From Prorocentrum cordatum (lineage: Eukaryota > Sar > Dinophyceae > Prorocentrales > Prorocentraceae), in NCBI GenBank assembly GCA_963575745.1, contig CAUYUJ010015027.1, positions 734,393-798,392 of the forward strand: a stretch of 64,000 nucleotides of DNA. Reading direction: 5' to 3'. Below, piece after piece: positions 30,855 through 40,740 of this stretch; the stretch's first letter is position 1, and each line of letters begins with the position of its first letter. Under the pieces are notes generated by a model, which was not told the origin of the DNA, did no database searches, and saw only the letters and a list, made by a program, of their open reading frames with translations. A program made the position numbers and the translations under genes.

Positions 30855-31180
30855 TCCTCTCTCCTCCTTCCTCCCTCCTCCCTCCTCCTTCCTCTCTCCT
30901 CCTCCTCCTCCTCGATCCTGGGGGCCTCCACGAGGCCCCCCCGTGGGCGGTTGGTTGGGGTTCGTGGTGGTTTTTGAGGGCGTGCGGCCTCTGGAGGCTG
31001 CATGCCCAGAAACTGTTTTTGAGTTTAAACTCCACCTTGTGGCGCGCCACACAGGCGCGCCCCAGACGGCGCTGCGATGCTCGACGCGTCCTCCTGCCGA
31101 GTCGATCCGATCCTCCTCCTCCTCCTCCTCCTCCTCCTCCTCCTCCTCCTCCTCCTCCTCCTCCCCCTCCTCCATTCATA
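30855..31180 (+). repeat. Two (TCC)n tracts about 190 bp apart
   Basis: Degenerate TCC tract 30,855-30,915 and a clean tract 31,110-31,168. The segment between them has no recognised content. Confidence 0.8.
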
Positions 31181-31279
31181 TTCAGTATAGATGATTTCTC
31201 TCTGTCGAGCGGGCCAGGTGCTTCGCCTGATAACTCCTCACCATCCATTATCCTGAAGCGTGAAATTCGAAATAGTTGC

Positions 31280-32030
31280 ATGGACAGCCGAAGCGCCGCG
31301 CACATGGAGCTCTCGTCAAAGCGCCGCGCGTAGTTGTCTTAAACGGTTGCAGTAATGACTTTCAAGACTGGGTCTCTCGCCTTAACGCCGCGCACGGTCT
31401 CCGTAAACGCTCGCAATAAAATCTGAACGCGTCGGTACGCAGAACGATTAAATATGGCCCTGATCTGCATATGATGACAGTGCGGTTTTCTAAGTTGCGT
31501 TCTCGCCCTAGCGCCGCACATTTTCGTTTCAGAAATGTCGCAGTGGTTACGCGCATGGAACAAAGGTTTGAAATGGGGGCTCGCGCGTTAGCGCCGCGCA
31601 CATTCCTTTCAAAGCCCGTAGTTCGTGTAAGGAAAGGGGCGCGTCTTTTTCACAATGGGGCTCTCGTGGTAGCGCCGTGCACAGTTGTTTCCAAAGTTGC
31701 AAAAGTTGCAGAGATGGGGGACGTCGCGTTCTCAATGTGGGACTCTCGTTTGAGACAGAGTTGACTTAAAGACCGGAGGCTTCAACGTAGTAGCTGCACT
31801 GATGCAGTGCGGATGTTTGTAAACATGGGGCCATTGTTTGACATGTCCCCGAAGTTCGTGACCACAATTTTGACCTTGCACAACGGTTTCACAGATGGGG
31901 GCGGGACTTGTCAAAGCGGAGGTATCGCTGGATACCTTGCTGAATTACATGGTCATGCCTATTCGCATTCTTGACTACAGGCTAGAAGGATGCAGCGTAC
32001 TTCTTTTTCACAATGGGGTTCTCGCCTTAA
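31280..32030. repeat. About 90-bp GCCGCGCAC satellite, locus 1
   Basis: Diverged tandem units with the pattern TTCTCGCCTTAGCGCCGCGC, ACATTCGTTTCA, GTCGCAGTGGTT and TTTTTCACAATGGGG. At least six units. The same unit occurs at 55,690-56,300 and 59,600-59,890. Confidence 0.75.
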
Positions 32031-32195
32031 TGGCAGGCCCACGTGGCGCTCCTTGTAGCGAAAAGGAAGGCAGGGAGGAACGGATGAGGATGGGATTTGG
32101 AGCGGACGAATGAATTTCAACATCGTTGATGCATCTTAGGCTGACTATTTTCCTCCTCCTTCTCCTCGGCCTCCTCCGCCTCCTCCCGATTACGC
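32031..32195 (+). repeat. TCC-associated end module, copy 1
   Basis: Follows the satellite: AATGGCAGGCCCACGTGGCG, later CAACATCGTTGATGCATCTT, then a degenerate TCC tract from about 32,150. The same order (AATGGCAGGCCC, TTCGTTGGTGCATCCTGG, TCC) is found at 62,093-62,250, and the last part at 45,378-45,525 and 56,330-56,600. Confidence 0.7.
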
Positions 32196-32799
32196 TGCCG
32201 CTGCATGTCGTGACAGAGACATACCCCGCTGCACTGTCGTTGCGCTGCACTCCTCCTCCCCACTGCAGAAGTATTTCGTCACACTTGCACTGCCGTTGCA
32301 TGCCCGAGCTCACATATCAATGTTTGATTTTTCGCAGGAGAAAAATATGATTCCTCCCAAGTAGGAATGCCGAGCATGCTCTCTGGGTGGAGGGCATAGG
32401 GTGGAATTCAAATGCCGGCTGGCCTCAACTATTGCCACCCATCAGTTTTTCCACAAGACCGTCGCGGGCAAATTGCGGCAGCGGGGTGAGCGAGACAGTC
32501 TGTGCCGACGCAAGCTTACGCCGAGCGGACGCAGCGCCCGATTGCACGAAGGGCCGCTTGGGGCTCCAATCAAGACTGTCTCCAGTCGCACTCAGACCTT
32601 GGAAGCTCGACCGACGGCATGATGTACACGAGTTCACGTATCTTTCTTGAACTAGCACAAGAAACTCTAACGCTTCGCGTTACCCAACCAGCCCATCCAG
32701 AAACGATGCCCTGGCGAATTGACCTGATCAGGCATGTGGGGGAGCACGCAATGTAATCAAGGTTGGGAAGCCGTCATAACCCAAAAGGGGGAGAATAGA
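32196..32799. other. No gene recognised
   Basis: Mixed composition. Short frames on both strands have no family motif. Confidence 0.35.
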
Positions 32800-33055
32800 G
32801 GAAGAACCAGAGGAGGGTGAGGAGCAGGAGCAGGAGGAGGAGGCGGAGGAGGAGGAGAGGAGGAGGAGGAGGAGGCGGAGGAGGAGGGAGGAGGAGGAGA
32901 GAGGAGGAGGAGGGAGGAGGAGGAGGAGGAGGAGGAGGACGACGACGAGGAGCAGGGAGAGCAGGGGGGGGAGGAGGGAGAAGGGAGGAGGAAGGAGGAG
33001 GATTAGGCGGATGAGGGATCGGAGGAGAAGCAGGAGGAGGGCGAACAGAAAGGCC
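32800..33055. repeat. AGG-rich tract
   Basis: About 250 bp of AGG/GAGG, interrupted by GACGACGACGAGG near 32,940. Confidence 0.85.
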
Positions 33056-33600
33056 AGAGATCTCTTGGATGTTTCTCGGGCTCTCTTAGGATGACTCTCC
33101 AGAGCTTCTTGCCAGCCTGATGGGTCCTCTTGGGGGCCTCTTGTCGGCCCTGGGGGCCTCTTGAAGCGTCTTAGGTGCCTCGGGGGGGACCTCCGGAGGC
33201 CTTTTGGAGATCTCTTGGGAGCCTCTTGCGGGCATCTTGGGGGCATCTTGGGGGCCTCTTGGGGGCTTCTCGGGGCCTTCTGGGCGCCTCTTGGGGCCCT
33301 CTTGGGGCACTCGGGAGCCTCGGAGGCCATCTTAGACGTGATCGATCAAAGAAGAGGGGCTACTCAATTAGCGTCCCCCTCCCTAGGAAGTCAAAATTGG
33401 TCCAAAACCGTATCAACATCAATGATTTTGCCATTCCCGCCGTGGCCATCTTGAACGCTCCAACCCCTCGCGGGGTGCCCCGCCCAGGTTCAGGGAGAGG
33501 AGGTACGGAGAGGGACAAACCCTTCCCAAAAGGGGGAGAAGGGGGGCTGGAAGAGGAAACTCCCTAAACCACCCACGACCTAAAGGGCTGGCTGGATTCT
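33056..33600. repeat. 11-bp array and tail module
   Basis: Array 33,060-33,340 of GCCTCTTGGGGGC units, then CAAAACCGTATCAACATCAA and the end motifs GAAGGGGGGCTGG / CTAAACCACCCACG / CTAAAGGGCTGGCTGGATT shared with 1,771-2,170. Confidence 0.75.
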
Positions 33601-33799
33601 AGAACGGCGAAGCGAACTATAGAACGCAAAACAAAGTTGTAGAACCTTCACGTGCGTTTTAGAATCGCAAAAGTCATTATACGCAACGCCAAATTCTATA
33701 ATCCCATATAGCACCACACGCAGACACACAATAGTTCTAGAACGCCCGAAATAGTTCTAGAAAAACATATGTTCTAGAATCCGAAAGGCGGTTCTAGAA
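33597..33799. repeat. Cluster of TTCTAGAA palindromes
   Basis: Perfect TTCTAGAA at 33,597, 33,735, 33,755, 33,772 and 33,792, with degenerate TAGAA motifs in between. The unit matches the core of a heat-shock element (TTCnnGAA), but no adjacent gene supports a promoter reading. Confidence 0.7.
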
Positions 33800-33808
33800 T
33801 TCTGGATT

Positions 33809-33898
33809 CACCTGTCGGGCGACTTTCGCATATTCGTTCACCTGTCGGACGACGTTCGCGTGCTCGTTGACCTGTCGGGCGCCAGTCGCGTGCTCGGA
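33809..33898. repeat. Three tandem 30-bp units
   Basis: Exactly 30-bp units starting CACCTGTCGGGCGAC at 33,809, 33,839 and 33,869. Confidence 0.85.
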
Positions 33899-34552
33899 GG
33901 ACCCCGCGCGATCGCTCCCAGACCATGGGAGGGGCCCAGAAAGCCAGGGAAAGACTTGACGATTTATCCCATGAAGAAGCGCCGCAATGGTGCAGCAGTT
34001 GGAGCTCGACGCCGCGCCCACGCATGCTGGACTTTCCTAAGTCCTGCACCCAGAGAAAGTGCCCATTAAAGAAGCACCCCCCCAGTGGTGACGCCTTTGG
34101 CATTGCGTGGGAGAGGGACAGGATGGGCCCTGCAGTGCGATCGAAACAAGTCGCGCTGGGTGCATCTCCAGCCTCCCGGGGCCCGGCGCGCCAGGGCCAT
34201 CAGCAATCGATCGTGCAACATTGGCCAGAATGAGCCCAGGGAGGGGTCGGAAGGCATATTTTGGGTGGAGTTTGGTCGGGAGGGTGAGCGGAGAGAAGCT
34301 TCGAGGCGTACTCGACACGGGGCCTCCAAATCGACGGCATCGAGGGTTTGGAGACGTCAAGCGTCAAGGCCCTTTGGGGGGCCTCGGGAGGCCTGCGGCT
34401 CCCAGGAGCTTCGGAGGCCTCTCCGTGGAAAGCCGTCCGAGGCCTGGCCGGCCCCAGGAGGCGCCAGGAAGGCCCAGGAGGCGCCGGGAGGGCCCAGAGG
34501 GGGGATGGGGGGGGGGGGAGGGAGGGAGGGAAAGGTCGAAGGAGGAGAATCT
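33899..34552. other. No gene recognised
   Basis: Several frames are open by composition; 34,380-34,550 is G/AGG-rich. Confidence 0.35.
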
Positions 34553-34710
34553 GCATGGGCATAAAACTCTGGGAGGTCCGTGCGGATTTCTCGGATCTGT
34601 GCTAGGCCTCCCTGGCGGCGCCTGCGGCGCCATCACTGGCACGCTCGGCGCGCCAGGAAGGGCGGTTCCAGCGCCGATGCAAGGAATCCGCGCGGACCTT
34701 CGAAAGTAAG
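34553..34710. mobile_element. Cruciform foldback element, family A
   Basis: Starts GCATGGGCATAAAACTCTGG. Outer arms carry GTGCGGATTTCTCGGATC and its mirrored partner; inner hairpins GGCGGCGCC-tgc-GGCGCCatC and TGGCaCGC-tcg-GCGcGCCA. Confidence 0.75.
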
Positions 34711-35582
34711 AAGGAGGCAGACAGAGGGGAAGAGGAGGAGAGGAGAGATGAGGAGGGAGGACGGGAGAGAGGAAGAGGGAGAGGGAGGGAGAGTAGGAAG
34801 GACGGGGGAGGCTGATTTTAAGAGGTTTCAGGGGTTCGGGGGGGATCCAGAGAGGGCTGTAGAGGGTCCTGTGGGTTCAAGAGAGGGGTCAGAGGGAGGC
34901 AGGCCCAGATGGAGAGAGCGAGGGCAGAGGGGAGACGAGTGATGGATGTGAGAGGATGGGGGCACAGGCGCGAGCAAGTGAGTCACACGCTTTGCATCTG
35001 GTGGTAGCAATGTAGCTGCCTGATCGTATCCTCCCGCAGGGACGGGCCATCTGACGCCATGACTACTTCACGACGTTTGCCCAGAGCTCTCGACCTCCGT
35101 GGGGCCCATTTTGCTCGCGGGGGTCGTGCTGTGATGGCCCTGGCGTCCGAAAGCAGCCCCCATGTGCCCAGACTGCCAGAAAAAAAACAGCTGAGACGCC
35201 CGACCTATTTTTTTTGGCGACGCCCGGAGGCCAGGAGCCCGGGTCTCGAACTCGAACCCGTGGGCATGTCCCCGTTTGCGTTGTGGTCAGAATCTCGAAG
35301 CGGACCCGGCCGTGGCGACGAGGGCGCCCCGGGAAGCCCAAAAGCATTCCATCTTCCAAGCTCGACCCTGGGCTATGCCAGACCTCCGATGTCGCGTTTG
35401 TTTATTATTGTCAATGTGGGGTCCCTGAAAGTTCCCACGAATGCAGTGAGCTGGCGTTTCGCCCCGACTCGTCTTTGATTGTCCCGGTGCCCAGTAACGA
35501 CCCCCAGACGCCGAAAAGTGCGAAAATCCTCCACCATGTGTTTTTCCAGGACGTTGAAAGTCTAGGATCGTGGTGAGAAGGA
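34711..35582. repeat. G-rich sequence and family D repeats
   Basis: Purine-rich to 34,940. Family D-like blocks at 35,100-35,180 (GATGGCCCTGGCGTCCGAAA) and 35,455-35,560 (GATTGTCCCGGTGCCCAG, CCCCCAGACGCCGAAAA). No gene. Confidence 0.45.
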
Positions 35583-35815
35583 CTAGGGGCAACGTGATGG
35601 GGGGATGGGCAACGTGATGAGGGGATAGGCTCAGGGGTGGATGCATCGACCCCCAATCGCCCAATGATATGGGCCCGATAGCCCACCTCGTCCAGGACCG
35701 TGCGGATTCGCTATCGAGGGCCTATCGCCGATCTATCGGCGATGTATCGCCGATCCCAGGCAGAGGGTTCCCCTCCCTGAGCTGGTCCATCCTTGATGTT
35801 CCTTTTTACCAAGGT
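35583..35815. mobile_element. Family C element beside a minus-strand exon
   Basis: AGGGGCAACGTGATGGGG (its first part duplicated), GGATAGGCTCAGGGG, CATCGACCCCCAATCGCCC, a near-palindrome ATCGGCGATGTATCGCCGAT, and a CCTGAGCTGGTCCATCC end. On the minus strand it begins just inside a GT donor (CTTG|gtaaaaagg) of the exon at 35,816-35,940, so it may be that exon's intron. Confidence 0.6.
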
Positions 35816-35940
35816 TCTTCACGCCGATGTCCATGGCCAGTTCCTCGCCCATGGCAACGGCCTCGCTGAACGCGGCGGCGGCTGCCGCCGTGCTTGCGGG
35901 CTCGTCGCAGCCCGCCAAGGCGGCCAGAGCTCGCTGAGGA
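35816..35940 (-). CDS. Candidate exon, minus strand
   Basis: Minus frame reads RALAALAGCDEPASTAAAAA, then AFSEAVAMGEELAMDIGVKN, up to a gtaaaa donor. GC3 is high, the acidic/Ala helix pattern is plausible, and it borders a family C element on the donor side. Its 5' limit is unknown and there is no family match. Confidence 0.4.
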
Positions 35941-35984
35941 GAAGGAGCACGAGCGTAAGTGGACTGACACGGAGAAGGAGGACG

Positions 35985-36360
35985 AGGAGGACGAGAGTAA
36001 CTGGACTGACGAGGAGGAAGAGGAGGAGGAAGAGGGGGAGGACGAGGAGGAGGAGGAGGAGGAGGAGAAGAACTTGCAGTGACAGCGACAGAAGGAGGAA
36101 GAGAATAAGGGAGGACGAGAAGCAGGCGCAGTATCGGATAAGGGGGGAGGAAGAAGAACAGAAGAAGGAGGGGGTGGAGGTTCTCTTCGTCCTCTCCTGC
36201 TCCTCCTCCTCCACCTCCTCCTCCTCCAACTCCTCCTCTTCCTCCAACTCCTCCTCCTCCTCCTTCTCCTCCTCCTCCTCATCCTCATCCTCCTCCTCCT
36301 CCTCCTCCTCCTCCTCCTCCTCCTCCTCATCATCATCATCATCATCATCATCATCACCAC
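35985..36360. repeat. AGG tract, then TCC and ATC tracts
   Basis: AGG/GACGAGG at 35,985-36,075; TCC from about 36,195 to 36,325; (ATC)n at 36,326-36,357. The TCC/ATC run directly precedes the zinc-ribbon fragment. Confidence 0.85.
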
Positions 36361-36442
36361 ATGAAGCGCACCTTCCGTCTCGTGACCTTCATGGCCAAGT
36401 TTCTGGCTCGGGTCATGCGGACAGCGGGCCCGAGCCAGCAGG

Positions 36443-36979
36443 ATGCGCCGCGACACGGCCTCATTCGGCGGTGCGCAGCAGCAAGGGCGCATCCCCGAGC
36501 TGACGGCGGACACGGCGCCGCCCGACGGCTCCCACGAGCCTGTGCCTTGTGGAAAGGGCTTCCGGTGCGCGCGCTGCTATCGCGTCGCGAGGGCGCGCGA
36601 CGCCTTCCTCCCCGCGGTGTGCGCCCCAGGAGGGGGCCACCGTGTGTGGAGCACGGGCCCCTTCCTTTTCTGCGCGAGGTGCGGGGCGCACTCGAGTGCG
36701 AACGCCCAGCTCCTCGCACAGCCTTGCCTTGGGGCCATTCCCCCACAGGCGCGCCCCCGTCTGGGGCGCCTGTTGGCTGGGCAGCACCCGCGTCCTGGCC
36801 TGCCGCTGCTGCCCTCGGCCAGCGGCCAGGTTCGGCTACGGCTGTTCGCGGCCTTCGTCCTCGACGCCCTGGTCGGAGACTTCGCGGCGAGTGGGCCCCT
36901 GGCCGCGCTTGCTGGTCCTCCCGTTGGGGGGTGCTCGGGCACCCTTTCTCCCTTTCGGGCTCGCGCCCGAGTTGCCTAG
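36443..36979 (+). pseudogene. Fragment resembling a LINE polyprotein C-terminus (zinc-ribbon domain)
   Basis: Frame of 178 codons with two Cys pairs: GFRCARCYR and, after HRVWSTGPFLF, CARCGAHSS, then LLAQPCLGAIPPQA and LGRLLAGQHPRPG. The layout (first CxxC, then H.....F, CxxCGA., L..PC, then a G.HP-like end) resembles the C-terminal part of the LINE at 51.8-52.2 kb (CCRC, LWFCSHCGAYAQ, LGDLCEQ, ISEGLWP). The stop at 36,977-36,979 is followed after 39 bp by a (TCC)n tract, the same spacing as in the large LINE. I read it as the 3' end of a 5'-truncated copy of a related element. A host gene using the same domain remains possible. Confidence 0.5.
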
Positions 36980-37017
36980 CCGTGCCCGCACGCTAGCCGC
37001 CGCGTTTGTTGGAATTT

Positions 37018-37195
37018 CCTCTTCCTCCTCCTCCTCCTCCTCCTCCTCCTCCTCCTCCTCCTCCTCCTCCTCCTCCTCCTCCCCTTGAGTTGGCCAGACC
37101 TTACGCTTACGCGTGTTGCGGTATTCCTCCTCCTCCTCCTCCTCCTCCTCCTCCTCCTCCTCCTCCTGTTCCTCCTCGTCCTCCTCCTACTCACG
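37018..37195 (+). repeat. Two (TCC)n tracts 41 bp apart
   Basis: Tracts at 37,018-37,083 and 37,126-37,195. The 41 bp between them end TACGCGTGTTGCGGTATTCC, similar to CGCGTTTGTTGGAATTTCC before the first tract. They could be a minimal truncated retrocopy. Confidence 0.75.
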
Positions 37196-38046
37196 CCAGA
37201 GTCGTTCCGACAGTCCCCGCCCTCTGAGTGCAACCCAACCCCCATCCAGCGAGCGGCGGCTGCCCGTTTCTTACGCTTCACTCCAGAGAGTTACTTAGCG
37301 GAGACTGCATTCGCGGTGAAGACAGCGCTGATGGCCGCAGGCGCGCCCAGCCATGAGGAGGAGGAGAAGGAGGAGGAGGAGGAGGAGGACGAGGACGAGG
37401 AGGAGGACGAGGAGGAGGAGGAGGAGGAGGAGGTGGCTGTTGTTGCTCCTGCTGTTGCTGTTGCTGCTGCTGCTGCTGCTGGTGCCGAGTCGGGGGACGA
37501 TGGACAGTGTCGCGGGTATCGAGACCGCAAGCATGTAATTGAGCGCTTCGGGAGTGCTGTCGTGTGCCTCTCCGTTGGCGCTTACTCCATATGCCAGGAC
37601 AGGAGCCCCAAGTTGTTGAAAGAGCGCAAAGGTCAATCTGATGCGGCCAGCACGCGCGCGAATGAGGAGCAGGCCAGCTCTCGCACCATGCGCGCATTGC
37701 ACCCACGCCCTGGTAACCCCTTGCCTGCGTGATGCGCACTCGCATCGGTCTCCGCCCCTGTGTCTGCGAGCGCGTTGGGGGCAATTGCGCGTGTATGAAC
37801 TGCGCTCGGTGGCCTGACTTCGAGGCTGATCCACAATTACTGTCGTCTCCAGCTGGGGCGCCCCCGTTGACTCGGCCGCGCCTTCCATCGTGCGGGGCCT
37901 CCTCCTCATCGTTCCATTATCCGTACGGGCTTCGCCCCCTGGCGCCGACCCCTCCTCTCTCGGCGCTGCCTCGGCGCACCTGGGAACATCATGCGGGGGC
38001 GGATAGGAACCAGCAGCGCATATTGAGAGATTGACGTTATCGAAGA
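37196..38046. other. No gene recognised; AGG and GCT repeats at 37,355-37,485
   Basis: AGG tract 37,355-37,432, then GTTGCTGCTGCT repeats. The open frames across this part are repeat-driven. Confidence 0.4.
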
Positions 38047-38465
38047 CGCTCACGGCGAATCACCGCCGCCCCCTGTCCTTGTGGAAGCGCCTATGTGGCC
38101 GACAGCTGGACAAGAGCTTGGCCAAGCTATCGAGCCAGTTGTTTGCCGAATCGGTTTGGAAAGCCTTCGGGTAGCGCGCGGGGGGGCAAGAGGTTTGAAA
38201 TCGCCCATGTGTCCGAGCGTTGTGACAAGAGCTCTGCCAAGCTATCGGACCATGTGTTCCCCCAACCGTCGTGGAAACCCTTCGGGGAACATGTTGGGGA
38301 GGATGGCGGGGAAGATCACGTGGAGGAGGAGGGGGAGGAGAAGGAGGAGGAGGAGGAGGAGGAGCCGAAAAAGGAGGAGAACATCAGGAGGAGGAGGAGG
38401 AGGAGGAGGGCGAGGAGAAGGAGGAGGAGGAGGAGAAGGAGGAGGAGGAGGCGGTGGAGGCATCT
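38047..38465 (+). repeat. Macro-repeat head module (one full, one partial copy) and AGG tract
   Basis: 38,047-38,172 begins ATCGAAGACGCTCACGGCGA and includes CCGCCGCCCCCTG, GCTTGGCCAAGCTATCGAGC and GGTTTGGAAAGCCTTCGGG. 38,200-38,305 repeats its second half (AAGCTATCGGACCATGTGTT, CTTCGGGGAACATG). An AGG tract 38,318-38,458 follows. Confidence 0.75.
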
Positions 38466-39589
38466 TGGGAGCCTTTGGGGGCACTTTGGGAGCCTCCTGG
38501 GAGCTTCCTGGGAGCCTCTTGGAGGCATCGTGAGGGCCTCGTTGGGCCTCTTGGGGGTCCTTGGGGGCTTCTCGGGGGCCTCTTTGGCCGTCTCAAGGCA
38601 TTTTTGGCCCGTCCGATTCCTTCGGAAGCCGTCTTGGGGGCCTGTCTGAGCCGATTTGAAACCTCCTTGGGGTGTTCAAGGGCCGTCTTGGAGGCCATCT
38701 TTGGTTTTTGGGAGGCTTCTTGGGCCGCCTGGGGGCCCTCTTGGGGCCGTTTGGGGGGCCGTCAGGGAGCTTCTTGGGCTATCGTTGGGGGCTCTCGTGC
38801 CGTTTCGGGCCGTCGGAAGGCCGAAAAGAAGCAAATGACGAAATCCGTTTTCTTATATACATATATATATATATACTAATTCTATATGTGTGTATATTTA
38901 TGCACATCTATATATATATATATATAGGCATATCCGCACTTTTTTGGAGGCCCTTTTGGACGCCTCTTGGGCCGTCTTGGAGGCCTCTGGGGGGCCTCTT
39001 GGGCCGTCTCGGGCCATCTTATAGCCATGTTGGGCCGTCTTGGTGGGCCCTGGCCCGTCTAACGCCATCGGAAGTTGTTTGGGGGCCTCTCTGGGCCGAC
39101 TGTGGGCCCTCTTCGGGTGTTCCAGGGTCGTCTTGTAGGCCCTCTTGGGCGTCTTGCAGGCCTCTTGGGCCGTCTTGGGGCCCTCCTGAGGCGGTTTTGG
39201 GGACCTTTTGGGCCTCTCTGGGGCCATCTTGTAGGCCTCTTGGGCGATATTGGGGCGATCTTTGGGGGCTCTTGGGCCGTTTCGGGCCGTCAGAAGGCCG
39301 AAAAGAAACAAACGCCCCAATCCTTCAAAAACCGAAGGATAAACAATAATTTCAGCCCATTCCTGGAGGCCCTTATGGAGGCCTCTTGGGCCCTCTTGGG
39401 AGCCTCTAGGGCCGTCCTGGGCCATCTGGGGGCTATCTTAGACCGTCTTGGGTGCATCTTGGGCCGTCTTGGATGCATCTTGGGGCCATATTGGCCGTCT
39501 TGGAGAGCATGTTGGCCGTCTTGGATGCATCTTGGAGGCCATCTTGGGCCATCGTGGCCGTCTTGGGGGGTTTGTTTCGCCACATTCCG
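38466..39589. repeat. 11-bp arrays with two AT-rich punctuation modules
   Basis: Arrays 38,466-38,810, 38,945-39,288 and 39,363-39,570. Punctuation at 38,812-38,940 (GGAAGGCCGAAAAGAAGCAA, here followed by a long TATATATA stretch) and 39,290-39,362 (same start, then TTCAAAAACC). Frames are open only because of the repeats. Confidence 0.8.
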
Positions 39590-39725
39590 CGCCTTCCGGT
39601 CCCTTCCAGGTGGCCGGCGGGTTGGGCTGGAGCCCCAGGGGAGAGTCGTTTTGGAAAGAGAGCCACAACCAAAACCGAAAGGATCCAGCACGCCGGGCAC
39701 CCCTGTGGCAAAACCACAGGGAGCG
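39590..39725. repeat. Macro-repeat hairpin tail module
   Basis: GGTGGCCGGCGGGTTGGGCT, GATCCAGCACGCCGGGCACC, and a hairpin CCTGTGG-caaaa-CCACAGG (39,713-39,731) at the junction with the next unit. Confidence 0.75.
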
Positions 39726-40740
39726 GCGGATCGAAGACGCCTACGGCGAATCACCGCCGCCCCCTGCCTTTTTGGAAACGCCGATGTGGCCGAAAGTTGG
39801 ACTAGAGCTTGGCCAAGCTATCGGACCATGAGTTCCCCGAGTCGGTTTGGAAAGCTTTCGGGGAACACATGGGAGAGAATGATTATGAACAGGAAGAGGA
39901 AGAGGAAGAAATAGAGTAGGAGGATGAGGGTTGTTAGGAGTCTCTTGGGGCACCCTTGGGGTCTGTTGGGGGCTTCTTGGGGGCCTCTTCGAGGCCTCTT
40001 GGAGGCATCTTGGGGGCCTCCTTGGGCCTCTTGGGGGCCTTTGGGGGCTTCCTGGGGGTCTCTTTGGCCGTCTTAGGGCGTTCCTGGTCCGTCTGACGCC
40101 GTCTGGAGCCGTCTTGGGGGCCTCTCTGGGCCGTCTTGGGGCCCTCTTGGGGCGCTTCAGGGCCGTCTTGGAGGCCATGTTGGGCGTCTTGGAGGCCTCT
40201 TGGGCCGTCTTGGGGCGCTCTTGGGGCCGTCTTGGGGGGCCCTTGGGCCGTCATAGGGCCTTCTTGGAGGCCTCTTGGGCGATCTTGGGGGCCTCTTGGG
40301 CCGTCGGAAGGCCGAAAAGAAGAAAACGCAAAAAAACTTCAAAAACCTAAGGAAAACCAATGATTTTGGCCTCTTCGGGCTCTCCTGGAGAACGTCTTGG
40401 AGGCCTCTTGGGCCATCTTGGAGGCATCTTGGGGCCATCTTGGCCGTCTTGGAGGGCATCTTGGGCCGTCTTGGAGGCATCTTGGAGCCATCTTACCCGT
40501 CTTGGAGGCCATCTTGGCCGTCTGGGAGGCATCTTGGAGGCCATCTTGGGCCATCTTGGCCGTCTTGGAGGCCATCTTGGGCCAAGTTGGGGCAACAAAG
40601 GCATTGACAGACGGATTTTGGGAAAATTACGGGTGGCCGGCGGGACGGGCCGAAGCCCACTGGGGAGTTCTTTTAGAAAAAGAACCAAAACCAAAACCTG
40701 AAACATCCAGCACGCCGTGCACCCCTGCAAGCAGGGGGCG
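39726..40740. repeat. 1,015-bp macro-repeat unit 1
   Basis: Order: head module with CGCC-tac-GGCG hairpin (39,730-39,880), AGG-like tract (39,885-39,925), 11-bp array, AT-rich punctuation (40,305-40,378), array, tail module. Near-identical to the following unit. Confidence 0.9.

Noticed and set aside
33735-33799. Heat-shock promoter
   Set aside because: TTCTAGAA matches a heat-shock element core, but spacing is not the usual contiguous 5-bp pattern and no gene follows.
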